A stretch of 64,000 nt of DNA from Sphingobium sp. TKS. Its GTDB lineage: Bacteria > Pseudomonadota > Alphaproteobacteria > Sphingomonadales > Sphingomonadaceae. The notes below the pieces were generated by a model. It was not told where the DNA came from. It did no database searches and saw only the letters and a program-made list of their open reading frames with translations. The translations under genes were made by a program, and so were the position numbers. Shown here piece after piece: positions 34,925 through 43,013 of this stretch. Each line of letters starts with the position of its first letter. Position 1 is the first letter of the stretch. Location of the stretch: NCBI RefSeq assembly GCF_001563265.1, contig NZ_CP005083.1, forward strand, positions 313,001 to 377,000, given 5' to 3'.

Positions 34925-35260
34925 TCGCTGCCGACGTCGAATGTCCGGGACGGGTGCCAGCCATGTCCCGGGCGCCGGCGTGACCACCCCTCGCACGGCG
35001 GAAGCCGCGATGCCGAAGTTCCTGCCGGCATGAGCGCATTGGCTCGCAGGATATTGCCCATATGCCTGATCTCGGGGCGCTGCGCTCCCGATTGCGGCAT
35101 GGCGCAACATGGGGATGGGGCGGTTGCATGGATGGTTGGCGCATCCCGTCCTTCGCCAGGGCAGAAGGACGGGACCGGGGCTCTATTCGCTAAGCCGCCG
35201 CCCGCGCATGCGCGCGGTCCCCGGCTAACCTCACGGAGCCGAGGCCTGAGCCTCGTCTCC
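34925..35260. other. Intergenic stretch on the 3' side of the group II intron
   Basis: No gene seen. It holds a hairpin CCGGGAC / GTCCCGG near its start, and GGAG-GAGGC / GCCTC-CTCC symmetric sequence at 35225-35260, next to the intron 3' end, which may be the hairpin the intron recognises. Confidence 0.4.
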
Positions 35261-35311
35261 GTAGGGTGGGCGCGAGACGCCTCTTTCGAGGACGCCCCAG
35301 CGCCTCCCCCC

Positions 35312-35345
35312 GAACCGTGCTTGCACCTTTCAATGCACACGGCTC
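35312..35345 (-). ncRNA. Group II intron domain V (catalytic core)
   Basis: 34-nt hairpin on the minus strand starting GAGCCGTGTGC, with a GAAA-type turn and ending GCACGGTTC. The AGC triad and asymmetric bulge are in the expected places. The maturase stop codon (TGA at 35330-35332) lies inside this hairpin. Confidence 0.88.
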
Positions 35346-37201
35346 TCCATTCTGTCGGGCATCCGACCACCATGGTGTGCGACGTGACATTTGCGGCACA
35401 GAACGATGGTCCTGCGCCGCCGCGCCGATTGTTTCCACAGTGTCAGTTGGTCGCCCCGTTTGTCTTTCAGGCGGTTGGGATGATGCATCTCGAACGGTCC
35501 ATCGGTATCGCCGCATGCTTGGCATTCTTCAGCGGTGAGGCGGGTAACGAGGTCGTTCGAACTCTGCGCAATGCGCGAGCCGACCGTGATGGTATCGACG
35601 ATGGGATTGCCCCACGTCTTCACGATCAGATGTTTCAGCTTCCACACCTTGTGGACGCGCGGTTTGCCCCGGACCGTGGTGGTGACACCATAGTCCGCCC
35701 CCATTTTCAGGGATTTCATGACCTGCTTTCTACTCGTACGCCGTCGACAGGCTATCGTCGCCAACAAGCTCCTGAACATGACCAGCTCAAGTTTGTCGAG
35801 CGACGCTTTTACGCCGTCGGCGATCGCATAATAGTTGGCGAAGCCACAGAACTCCGAGTTATAGGCAACGATAATTTCCGCGACACTGGAGTCGAGGAAC
35901 TGCGGACGTGCTCGGCCATTCCTCTTGTCGAGGTTGCCGAGCTTTTTCCGCCTGCAGAACCCATAGACCCGATCCCGTGGCACCCACAGCTTGATATTCC
36001 CCCGCGTTGGCCGACGAAGGACGCGACGCATCCCACCGCCGACCTTCTGCCGTCCCGCCATCGTGCCGGCGGAGCGCAACGTGAAGGCGCATACATGGAA
36101 GCCAAGGAACGGCGATCCCTTCGACGCATCGCGAACCCCGGTTTTCTCCGGTGATACCGCCAGATTGAGCCGCTCAGCGAGGAAGTGCTGTATATCGGCC
36201 ATGATCCGGACGGCGTCCGCCTTGCTGCCGATCACACCGACAAGGAAGTCGTCGGCATAGCGGCAATAGCGCAGGCGGCGGAAGTTGGGGTCCATTTGAT
36301 CGACGGATGATATTTTCCGTCGATCCCGATTGATGGCTTCGATCCGAGCCAGACAGGCCCGGACTTCTGCCTCGTCCGCGCCACCGGCACGGATTGCGTC
36401 GATCTTCTTACGAAGTGCGGCGATCTGCTGGCCCTGAGCAGCATAGGCAGGATTGGCCCGCCGTTTGACGCCCTTGTCGAAGCCCGCCCGCATTTCCTCC
36501 ATGAACAAGTCAAGCTCATGGAGATAGATGTTGGCAAGCAAGGGCGAGATGACCCCGCCCTGTGGAGTGCCGCTATAGGTCCGTTCGAACTTCCATTCGT
36601 CCATGCACCCTGCCTTGAGCATTGTTCCGATCAGATCGATGAACACAGGATCATCGATGCGCCGGGCCAAGAGGCCGAGCAGGATGTCATGGTCGATGTT
36701 GTCGAAGAACCCGCGAACATCCACTTCGATCAGCCATTTCGCACCCGTCCAGGTTTTGCGGATCTCCTCGAGAGCCGTGTGGCAGGAGCGACCCGCGCGG
36801 AACCCATGACTATGTTTCGAGAACACAGGCTCATAGATCGCCGCGAGGATCATTCTCGCCGCCTCCTGAACGATGCGATCATCCGCCGTAGGGATGCCCA
36901 ATGGGCGCATTTTACCATTGCCCTTGGGGATATAGACCCGCCGCACTGGACGAGGGCGGTAACGGCCATCCGCCACGCGTTCGACCAGACGATCAAGCCT
37001 TGCCAGCGTCATGCCGTCGAAGGTCTGGCCGTCTACTCCCGGCGTCATGGCACCCCGATTCCGGGATACTCTGTCATAGGCCCGCTCATATAAGCAGCGG
37101 TACCGCATGAGGCGGTGGAGACCATTGATCCGCTTGCCCGCCCGCGACAGGGCCGGAAGCGTCTCGATCCGTCTCAGGATAGTAGCGGTCTGCATCAGCA
37201 A
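35330..37201 (-). CDS. ltrA: Group II intron reverse transcriptase/maturase with HNH endonuclease
   Basis: 623 residues. RT domain with the catalytic [12 protein letters not shown] (about 307-318) and earlier signatures [21 protein letters not shown] and [22 protein letters not shown]. The maturase X domain follows. The C-terminus has an HNH-type zinc endonuclease: [31 protein letters not shown]. Length is full for the LtrA family and no frame damage is seen. It promotes intron splicing and mobility by target-primed reverse transcription. Confidence 0.95.
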   Translation of the reverse strand: MLMQTATILRRIETLPALSRAGKRINGLHRLMRYRCLYERAYDRVSRNRGAMTPGVDGQTFDGMTLARLDRLVERVADGRYRPRPVRRVYIPKGNGKMRPLGIPTADDRIVQEAARMILAAIYEPVFSKHSHGFRAGRSCHTALEEIRKTWTGAKWLIEVDVRGFFDNIDHDILLGLLARRIDDPVFIDLIGTMLKAGCMDEWKFERTYSGTPQGGVISPLLANIYLHELDLFMEEMRAGFDKGVKRRANPAYAAQGQQIAALRKKIDAIRAGGADEAEVRACLARIEAINRDRRKISSVDQMDPNFRRLRYCRYADDFLVGVIGSKADAVRIMADIQHFLAERLNLAVSPEKTGVRDASKGSPFLGFHVCAFTLRSAGTMAGRQKVGGGMRRVLRRPTRGNIKLWVPRDRVYGFCRRKKLGNLDKRNGRARPQFLDSSVAEIIVAYNSEFCGFANYYAIADGVKASLDKLELVMFRSLLATIACRRRTSRKQVMKSLKMGADYGVTTTVRGKPRVHKVWKLKHLIVKTWGNPIVDTITVGSRIAQSSNDLVTRLTAEECQACGDTDGPFEMHHPNRLKDKRGDQLTLWKQSARRRRTIVLCRKCHVAHHGGRMPDRMESRVH

Positions 37202-37924
37202 TCCCTTTCCCTTGATCCATCGAGGTTACAGAACTGCCGTCCTTCGCCCGGATGCTGCGGATTTCGACAAGGATCACTCCCGCTTATACCGCTGCTCCGT
37301 CCGCCTCGCGGCGGCTATCCCGGCCATTACACCGGGCATTTGACTACTATGACGGCTCCGTCGCCATGCAGGTCCGAACAAGCCGTCCTGTTTAGGCGAT
37401 CCCGCAGTTGCGCGAGTGAGGAGTCGCGGCGTGTTTAGGTGCCCCGTTCGTTTCCTTAATCCCCTTACCGGGGCTGCGCCGAGCGGACTGGCAGCGATTC
37501 ACTAGGACGTGCTCCTCGCTCCGCTCGGAATGGTGTGACAACCGCGTTCACCATCGCCAACCTGATAGCCGCTGGAATCTGGGATTCAGACAATCCAGTC
37601 TTCACCATGCACACCTTGCCTGTTGGTCAACCGTCAGGTTGCGGCACCCGACTTCGATCCATTCCCCGACATGCTATGGTCCCGTTTCCCTTTCGGAATC
37701 TCAGCCGGTTCATCACCAGCACCGGTAAGTCGGTCAGGCATAAGCTACGCCAGTAAGCTCAGTTCATTCGAACACTCCTTTCTTCTTCGCGCCACAACGG
37801 CGCACGCCCGTCCGGGTTACGATCCCGCTTGCGGTTGTTCTCGCCGGTGAGGTTTTACACCCCTATTCCTCTCTTGTGTCTGCCTAGTGTGGCATGCGGG
37901 GTTGGCGGTCCGTCGAGCATGAGC

Positions 37925-37997
37925 GGTCCCCCCCAATTTTGACGGCGCCGCCGCGCCGCTGACGCGTCCCGGCAACCCCGACAAAATCGGTTCCCCC
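37925..37997 (+). promoter_or_regulatory. Repeated inverted-repeat element, copy 2 (before DUF2493)
   Basis: CCAATTTTG and CAAAATCGG arms; GGTCCCCCC before the first and GGTTCCCCC after the second, with a GC-rich interior. About 145 bp upstream of the DUF2493 start. Closest relative is copy 3. Confidence 0.65.
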
Positions 37998-38139
37998 ACT
38001 CCCCGCTGGCGCGGCGTTAACCGGGGTCCGGCCTGTGGCCGGCTTCCCGGTTAACGTGCCTGACCTCCCTGACCACCGCATGCCCTGAGTCAGGTCTCAT
38101 CCGAGGGGATGAGACAGCAAAAACGCCATGGAGGCTCAC

Positions 38140-39138
38140 ATGACCAAGTCTTTCACGAACTTCGCCGACCTCGCCAGCTTCATCGCCGGCGAAACCGGCC
38201 ATCACGGCCAGAGTTCGATCTACGAGGGTGCTTTCATCGAGCACGACGAACGCGCCAAGCTGTCGCCCGTCGACGAGACCGAGCAACGCGAGATGCCCGA
38301 TCCCGAGCAAGCCCGCGCAGCGGTGGAAATGGTGATGGCGACGCTGTTCGACGTGTTTCGCGACACGCGGCTCGAGCCTTTCGCGAGCGACCTCGCCTGG
38401 GGCTTCGTCAACAGCTTCCATGTCGTCGCCAAGCGTCTCAGCGACCGCGAGGACGACGCGGCCAAGGAGCTCGGAGATCTCGCCCGCAGCTTCGATCCGA
38501 GCGAGATCTACGCCTCGCAGCTCGAGGAGGCGCAGCTGCTGTGCCAGACACTGCAGGGGTGCCGCGATGCGATGGAATGCATGCGCGACCATGCCGCCGA
38601 AGTCTATCGCGTCGAGACTGGCCGTCCCTACTCGCCGACCCGCGGCAGCCGGGTGTCGAGCGGGGTCACCGCCTCGATGATCGATGCCCGCAACTATCTC
38701 GCCGAGCGCGCCCGCGAGCGCCGCGAACAGTTCGCGCCCGAAGGTCCCGTCGTCGCCTTCTCCGGCGGTCAGGTCTGGGACGATCACGAGATGCTCTGGC
38801 GCGGTCTCGACTCCATCAAGGCCCGCGTGCCGGAAATGATCCTCGCGACCACCGCGCAGACCAAAGGCTGCGACGCGATCGCCCAGGCCTGGGCGGCAGC
38901 GCGCGGCGTGAAGGTCATCCTGTTCCGGCTGGATCGCCGTCTCGGCGCCAAGGCCGCCTTCGTCCGCAACGATCGCCTGCTGGCGCTCAAGCCGGTCGAA
39001 GCGGTCATCTGCGAGGGGTCGGGCATCCAGATGAACCTCGCGCAGAAGCTGCGGCAGGCCGGCGTTCCGCTCCATGTCGTGAAGCTGGACCAGCAGGCCC
39101 CGCGCCCGGCACCGCAGCGTCAGCAGCGCTGGGCCTGA
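38140..39138 (+). CDS. DUF2493 (SLOG-type) domain protein
   Basis: 332 residues. The N-terminal two-thirds are a helical region (MTKSFTNFADLASFIAGETG onward) typical of the long element-encoded form. The C-terminal DUF2493 domain has VVAFSGGQVWDDHEMLWRGLDSI, then a Rossmann-like core ending EAVICEGSGIQMNLAQKLRQAG. DUF2493 is related to the DprA/SLOG nucleotide-binding fold. I start at ATG 38140 because GGAGG sits 5 nt upstream; ATG 38128 overlaps that site. Common near ssb and DUF736 on sphingomonad conjugative elements; role unknown. Confidence 0.85.
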   Translation: MTKSFTNFADLASFIAGETGHHGQSSIYEGAFIEHDERAKLSPVDETEQREMPDPEQARAAVEMVMATLFDVFRDTRLEPFASDLAWGFVNSFHVVAKRLSDREDDAAKELGDLARSFDPSEIYASQLEEAQLLCQTLQGCRDAMECMRDHAAEVYRVETGRPYSPTRGSRVSSGVTASMIDARNYLAERARERREQFAPEGPVVAFSGGQVWDDHEMLWRGLDSIKARVPEMILATTAQTKGCDAIAQAWAAARGVKVILFRLDRRLGAKAAFVRNDRLLALKPVEAVICEGSGIQMNLAQKLRQAGVPLHVVKLDQQAPRPAPQRQQRWA

Positions 39139-39148
39139 GCCCGCGCCC

Positions 39149-39190
39149 GAGAGAGGCTCCGGCATCCGCCGGGGCCTCTCTCTTCCTTTT
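39149..39190 (+). terminator. Rho-independent terminator after DUF2493
   Basis: Arms GAGAGAGGC (39149-39157) and GCCTCTCTC (39174-39182), followed by TTCCTTTT. Confidence 0.8.
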
Positions 39191-39202
39191 GCGCGCGACA
39201 TG

Positions 39203-39235
39203 CGGAGCGCGGGGGCATCGAACCCCCGCGCTCCG
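39203..39235. repeat. Perfect 13-bp hairpin with CATCGA loop, copy 1
   Basis: CGGAGCGCGGGGG / CCCCCGCGCTCCG around CATCGAA, just after a terminator. A second hairpin with loop ATCGA in the same context lies at 41886-41920. Confidence 0.7.
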
Positions 39236-39319
39236 CCGGGGCGAACGCCATGCGGCATCAAGCCGCGTCCAGAGAAAAGGGGGATGAAAGGGTGGCGGTT
39301 TGCCCAAGGAGACAAAGTC

Positions 39320-39886
39320 ATGTCCATCCTCTTTCGCATCGCCGTTCCTGCCGACGACACCCTCGCGCCGGTTGCCGTCATCACTGCCCGCCAACTCGCC
39401 GCGCTGCGCCGCATCCTTCGCGCCGAAGGCGACCGAATCGGCACCGCGCTCATCGAACCCGACGACATCATCGGCGACAGTTTCGAGGTCCGGGTCTGCC
39501 CGCTCGCGCTGGCCACGGTGACGGCCATCTTCGACCATGATCCGGCGGTGATCAGCGTGGTCGAGGAAGCGCAGTTTCGTGCCCGCCGGGTCTGCGTTCA
39601 CCACTGCGCCAACTCGGCCGAAATAACCATGAGGGTCGCGCTTACATCCGATAGCGGGCTTGAACTCGATCTTGCCTATGGCAACGCCTATGCGCTTCTC
39701 GAAGCCTTGGGCGTGGACGCCGAGAGCGTAGGAGAGATCGCCCTTTCCCAGCTCAGGGAGCGCATTGCCGACCCGGCTACGTCACGGCGCGCGATGCGCT
39801 TTGGCGTCGAACAGTATCTGCCCCGGCTGAAGCGTCTGGCGGATAGCGCCGATGGAACGGACGACGCCCGCCTCGCCTGGGCCTGA
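39320..39886 (+). CDS. Hypothetical protein
   Basis: 188 residues, not recognised. SILFRIAVPADDTLAPVAVITARQLAALRRIL and SEITMRV-like strands suggest an alpha/beta fold; the C-terminal third is helical and basic (RRAMRFGVEQYLPRLKRLA). CAAGGAGAC before the ATG supports the start. Convergent with the small minus-strand gene at 39889, with 2 bp between stops. Confidence 0.62.
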   Translation: MSILFRIAVPADDTLAPVAVITARQLAALRRILRAEGDRIGTALIEPDDIIGDSFEVRVCPLALATVTAIFDHDPAVISVVEEAQFRARRVCVHHCANSAEITMRVALTSDSGLELDLAYGNAYALLEALGVDAESVGEIALSQLRERIADPATSRRAMRFGVEQYLPRLKRLADSADGTDDARLAWA

Positions 39887-39888
39887 TT

Positions 39889-40152
39889 TCAATGAATTTC
39901 CCGCGACAGATCATTGCGAGGGCCGCCCAGCAATCGGTCGATCGCCATCTGCAAATGCGGGGTGCAATTGGTGTCCCGGATCGAATCGAGCACGCCCAGA
40001 GCCTCGCGCATCAAGACCAGCGCATAAGCGCGCTGCATCCTCGCATCGCCACCATCGCCTTGCCCAATTTCGCCGCGCAGCATTCGGATCGATAGCATGA
40101 CCTGCTCCACGAAATGTCGATCCGATGCCTCCAAATCTTCCGGCTTGATCAT
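39889..40152 (-). CDS. Small hypothetical helical protein
   Basis: 87 residues from ATG 40152 (MIKPEDLEASDRHFVEQVMLSIRML), mostly helical, with ARMQRAYALVLMREALGVLDSI. No known family. The longer frame upstream lacks coding character. One of the few minus-strand genes in this part; it converges exactly on the plus-strand gene. Confidence 0.5.
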   Translation of the reverse strand: MIKPEDLEASDRHFVEQVMLSIRMLRGEIGQGDGGDARMQRAYALVLMREALGVLDSIRDTNCTPHLQMAIDRLLGGPRNDLSREIH

Positions 40153-40230
40153 CCGACTTCCCCTCGCCTCCGCCGAGGCGGAAACGAGAGAGCCATTCCC
40201 GCCCAACGCTCCCGCGCGAAGGCGCGGGAG

Positions 40231-40357
40231 CCGGGGCTTAAGAACACGTCGAGACATGCGCCTACGCTTTTAGAGCCGAGGCTCCTGGACATATGCGCAG
40301 GCACCCCGGCGTGAAATCACACCGTGTGCCGTTCTCGACAGGGTTCTTAAGCCCCGG
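40231..40357. repeat. Large nested inverted repeat in a gene-free region
   Basis: Perfect 15-bp outer arms CCGGGGCTTAAGAAC (40231-40245) and GTTCTTAAGCCCCGG (40343-40357), with inner GTCGAG / CTCGAC arms and TATGCGCAGGC-like symmetric pieces between. The surrounding 40153-40570 has no gene. Could be a regulatory RNA, a protein-binding site or a conversion origin. Confidence 0.7.
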
Positions 40358-40570
40358 CGCTGCCGTTTTTGCAGCACGCCGAAGCGCCTAGCACAGCGAC
40401 GAGGACCAACCAAGCGGCACCCCGTTCGCCGGAGTAGCGCCGGGGATTTACTGCCGGGTTACCCGCTCGACTTGCCGGGCAGGAGGCAAGCACGCGTTCG
40501 CACATCTCGGCATCAGACGGGGCTTCATCGCCATAGCATGACGCTGGGTGTTCCTCGGCCGTCAAGGATC

Positions 40571-40633
40571 AGCGGTCCCCCCGATTTTGCCGCCGCTCCG
40601 CTGCGCTACCCGGCAACAAAATCGGTTCCCCCG
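40571..40633 (+). promoter_or_regulatory. Repeated inverted-repeat element, copy 3 (before the zinc-ribbon gene)
   Basis: Perfect CCGATTTTG / CAAAATCGG arms, preceded by GGTCCCC and followed by GGTTCCCCC, 115 bp upstream of the start at 40748. It matches copy 2 on both sides of the arms (AGCGGTCCCCCC, CGGTTCCCCC). Confidence 0.7.
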
Positions 40634-40747
40634 CTGCCCGCTTCGCGGCGGCCATGCCGTCCCTGACCGCCTCAACACCGCGTCCCGCTGAGCCCATCCT
40701 CATCGATGAGAGATGGGGAGCACGGCATCATTCTGATGGAGGCTCTT

Positions 40748-41239
40748 ATGGACAACCTTTCCGACGATCTCCGGGCGCTGTTCAACGCTCCGATCTGCCC
40801 GTACTGCGCGACGCTCTACGATCCTGAGCAATATGACGAGGTCGATGAATGCGCCCGCTGTTCGAACTGCTGCAGGGCATACCAGGTCGCGGCCGAACAC
40901 CGCCCACCACAGCCGCACATTCCGCAAGATGACCCGCTGTCGGCAGCCGCCCAATCAGATAGTCTGGCCCAGTTTCGGGACGAGGCGGGCCGCGTTTCGA
41001 AAGCCATGATGCGCCAGACCGCCGGAGGAAGCTACCAAATGTACGAACGCTGGTTCACAGAAGCGCTCGGGCCTGCCATCGACAAGCTCGATCCGGTGCT
41101 CCGGCCCCAGGCAATCACGATCGCCAGCGAGCTTGGCTATATCGCCGATACCGAGGTCATGGCGGCCGGCTTCGGTCCAGGCCTATGCTCGATCAGCGGC
41201 ATCGATGAGCATTTTTGCCATTGCGGCCGGCATCCCTGA
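40748..41239 (+). CDS. Hypothetical protein with N-terminal zinc ribbon
   Basis: 163 residues. CPYCATLYDPEQYDEVDECARCSNCC (about 17-42) has paired Cys-x-x-Cys motifs of a zinc ribbon. A helical part follows with MYERWFTEALGPAIDKLDPVLRPQAITIASELGYIAD, and a C-terminal Cys/His cluster (HFCHCGRH). GGAGG lies 7 nt before the ATG. Preceded by inverted-repeat copy 3. Function unknown; nucleic-acid binding is possible. Confidence 0.65.
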   Translation: MDNLSDDLRALFNAPICPYCATLYDPEQYDEVDECARCSNCCRAYQVAAEHRPPQPHIPQDDPLSAAAQSDSLAQFRDEAGRVSKAMMRQTAGGSYQMYERWFTEALGPAIDKLDPVLRPQAITIASELGYIADTEVMAAGFGPGLCSISGIDEHFCHCGRHP

Positions 41240-41441
41240 CGACATCGGGGCCGGGTATCCGCTCGGCCCCTTCTTCTCATCCATCGCCGAACTCGTTCCG
41301 GCTCGCTCGCGTGCCGCGCGGACCCGTCGGTCCGCACGCCGCTACGCCTTGCCGCAGCGTCCCGACGAGGGGAAACATCTCTCACAGACTTCCCATTATG
41401 TCGGACGGCCGAGACCGCCTCAAGGACGGTGGGGCCCCACC

Positions 41442-41503
41442 ATTTTCTTCGGCGGATCGAGCGCGGCGCTTCTCCTTCGGCGTTGGCGGCCGCCGAAGAA
41501 AAT
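41442..41503 (+). promoter_or_regulatory. Repeated inverted-repeat element, copy 4
   Basis: Perfect 14-bp arms ATTTTCTTCGGCGG / CCGCCGAAGAAAAT, with CCCCACC before the first and CCCCCACC after the second. Same architecture as copies 1-3 with a diverged core; about 100 bp before the gene at 41606. Confidence 0.65.
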
Positions 41504-41605
41504 CGTGACCCCCACCGCCGCTCACGCGGTCGCTTCGCGATCCTTGACCCGGCCTCGGCCGCCCGACGCGCCGCTCCTGTCATTCAAGACCGACAGGAGC
41601 CTATC

Positions 41606-41830
41606 ATGCAGATCATCTCGACCAGCGCCGCCGCCGACAACGCCGCCTTCTTCGCCGCCATCGCGAATGCCGAACGCCGCGCGCTTCACAGCTACTTCGA
41701 CCAGCATGTCGTGGCGGACGAGGAGGCCGGCTACATCACCATCGACGAGGGCGATTACGGCGCGCTGCCGATGACGATCATAGACCGGATCGTCCACAGC
41801 GTGCCGGGCGGACGGCTTGACGAATTCTGA
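41606..41830 (+). CDS. Small hypothetical protein
   Basis: 74 residues, acidic: IISTSAAADNAAFFAAIANAERRALHSYFDQHVVADEEAGYITIDEGDYGALPMTIIDRI. A good ribosome site (ACAGGAGC) supports the start. It is preceded by inverted-repeat copy 4 and followed by a strong terminator, so it is a single-gene unit. No known family. Confidence 0.65.
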   Translation: MQIISTSAAADNAAFFAAIANAERRALHSYFDQHVVADEEAGYITIDEGDYGALPMTIIDRIVHSVPGGRLDEF

Positions 41831-41838
41831 GACAGATG

Positions 41839-41873
41839 GGGAGGGGCGCGTCTGCGCCTCTCCCTTTTTTTGC
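41839..41873 (+). terminator. Rho-independent terminator
   Basis: GGGAGGGGCGC / GCGCCTCTCCC stem with a 4-nt loop, followed directly by a run of eight T. Confidence 0.88.
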
Positions 41874-41885
41874 TGTGGGGTCAGA

Positions 41886-41940
41886 ACGGACATGGAGGGC
41901 ATCGAGCCCTCCATGTCCGTGCCGCGAGCATGCTCGCGGC
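41886..41940. repeat. Two perfect adjacent palindromes (hairpin with CATCGA loop, copy 2)
   Basis: ACGGACATGGAGGGC / GCCCTCCATGTCCGT (15 bp, loop ATCGA) is followed immediately by GCCGCGAGCATGCTCGCGGC, a perfect 20-bp palindrome. It lies between a terminator and a convergent minus-strand gene. Confidence 0.75.
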
Positions 41941-41949
41941 GGGGGCTGT

Positions 41950-42168
41950 TCACGCCGTCAGGCGCTTTTCCACTTCGTCTATCCCGAGGCTCCGAATCCG
42001 GCCGAGAAGGTTCCCCAGCCGCTTTGTCTCGAGTTTGAGAAGACCGGTCTTCTCGATGGCCTGAATGGCTGCCTCGCGTTCCTTCTCTTCCAGTCTTTGC
42101 CGCCGCTCTTCGAGCTTGCGGACATCCTTTTCGATCGCGGCTCTTTCCTGTTCCAATGTGCGTGCCAT
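41950..42168 (-). CDS. Small coiled-coil protein
   Basis: 72 residues. MARTLEQERAAIEKDVRKLEERRQRLEEKEREAAIQAIEK is a continuous charged coiled coil; a short helical tail follows. AAGAGGCCC before the ATG can serve as ribosome site. Its position next to the candidate oriT and its small coiled-coil form recall relaxosome accessory or MobC/TraC-like proteins, but there is no direct match. Confidence 0.55.
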   Translation of the reverse strand: MARTLEQERAAIEKDVRKLEERRQRLEEKEREAAIQAIEKTGLLKLETKRLGNLLGRIRSLGIDEVEKRLTA

Positions 42169-42725
42169 GAAGGGCCTCTTGGTTCACGCTGATCGGGCTA
42201 TGAACCGCGACACTATAGCCTCTCGCGACCGGCCTCGAAAGCGGAACGTCGCCGATGTTTTTCGGTGCACTTTTCCTCGTGCAAACAAATCCCATCAGCG
42301 TCGTTCACAACGCTAAGACGCGCAGACTGGCAGTCTCGCTTCGCGTAATCACGCCTTGCACGCCGTTCCGTCCAAAGGACGGCGAGGCGCCCCGCCGAAG
42401 GCATTTTTCATCCCAGACCATCTGTGTCACATGACGACCCGAGGGTGGAGATCTGCCCTGGTACAGAGCAGCACACCCTACGCACCAGGGTGCAGGAGCT
42501 TTCTTCGCGTTTTCAAGAAGATGAGGCGAAAACCGCGCGTGTTCGCCTGTGGGACGCATGTGGCGCCCACACGCAAACCGCTATTTTGCGGGCATTTCAG
42601 TGTGTTACGCGAGAACACGGGCCGCTCGCCAGATCGAGAATTCTTGCCATGCGGGCATGGCTGAACTATAAGACGGGCAGGTTTCTGAGACCCCACCAGC
42701 CTCCCTGCTAGGAGGCCTGGTTTTG
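42169..42725. promoter_or_regulatory. Candidate origin of transfer (oriT) region
   Basis: 557 bp without a gene, directly upstream of a ribbon-helix-helix accessory gene, traD and the MobF relaxase, where F/R388-like elements keep oriT. Inverted repeats seen: CCCTGGT (42456-42462) / ACCAGGG (42484-42490), and TGTGGG / CCCACA around 42550-42575. The nic site cannot be placed by eye. Confidence 0.5.
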
Positions 42726-43013
42726 ATGACCCCCAACAAGCATTGCACGGTCAGGCTCGACCGCAGCAAATATGACCGTCTAGTCGCGATCGCGGCCGAG
42801 CGCGAATGCACCGCCTCAGACCTCATCCGGCACGCGGTCGACGCCTTCCTTGGAGCCGGCCAGATTCTCGCTGGAAGCCAGCGGCGGCTCGCGCGGATCA
42901 ACGAGTTTCAGCACCTCGCTCTCGACATCATCATCCGCGAGCAATTCCCCGAATATCGCGATCGCATCCTCGCTGAAACCGACAAGCGTCTGGAGACCTA
43001 CCATGGCGCGTAA
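42726..43013 (+). CDS. Ribbon-helix-helix relaxosome accessory protein (TraY/MobC-like)
   Basis: 95 residues. The N-terminus CTVRLDRSKYDRLVAIAAERECTASDLIRHAVDAFL is a ribbon-helix-helix DNA-binding unit. A helical tail follows. I prefer ATG 42726 over the TTG just before it; AGGAGG lies upstream. It overlaps traD by 11 bp. In F-like systems such small proteins bind oriT, bend it and aid relaxase nicking; it may also regulate the tra operon. Confidence 0.7.
   Translation: MTPNKHCTVRLDRSKYDRLVAIAAERECTASDLIRHAVDAFLGAGQILAGSQRRLARINEFQHLALDIIIREQFPEYRDRILAETDKRLETYHGA

Larger units (their letters stand above)
35261..37805 (-). mobile_element. Group II intron with reverse transcriptase (retroelement)
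   Basis: On the minus strand the intron begins GTGCGCCG at 37805, matching the 5' consensus GUGYG. It has about 600 nt for RNA domains I-III, a maturase gene in domain IV, a textbook domain V at 35312-35345, a domain VI-like stem (GGGGCGTCCTCGAAAGAGGC), and ends CCCTAC at 35261. Length 2,545 bp is typical. It lies in an intergenic region just before inverted-repeat copy 2 and does not break a recognised gene. The ends are inferred from consensus and may be off by a few bases. Confidence 0.82.
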
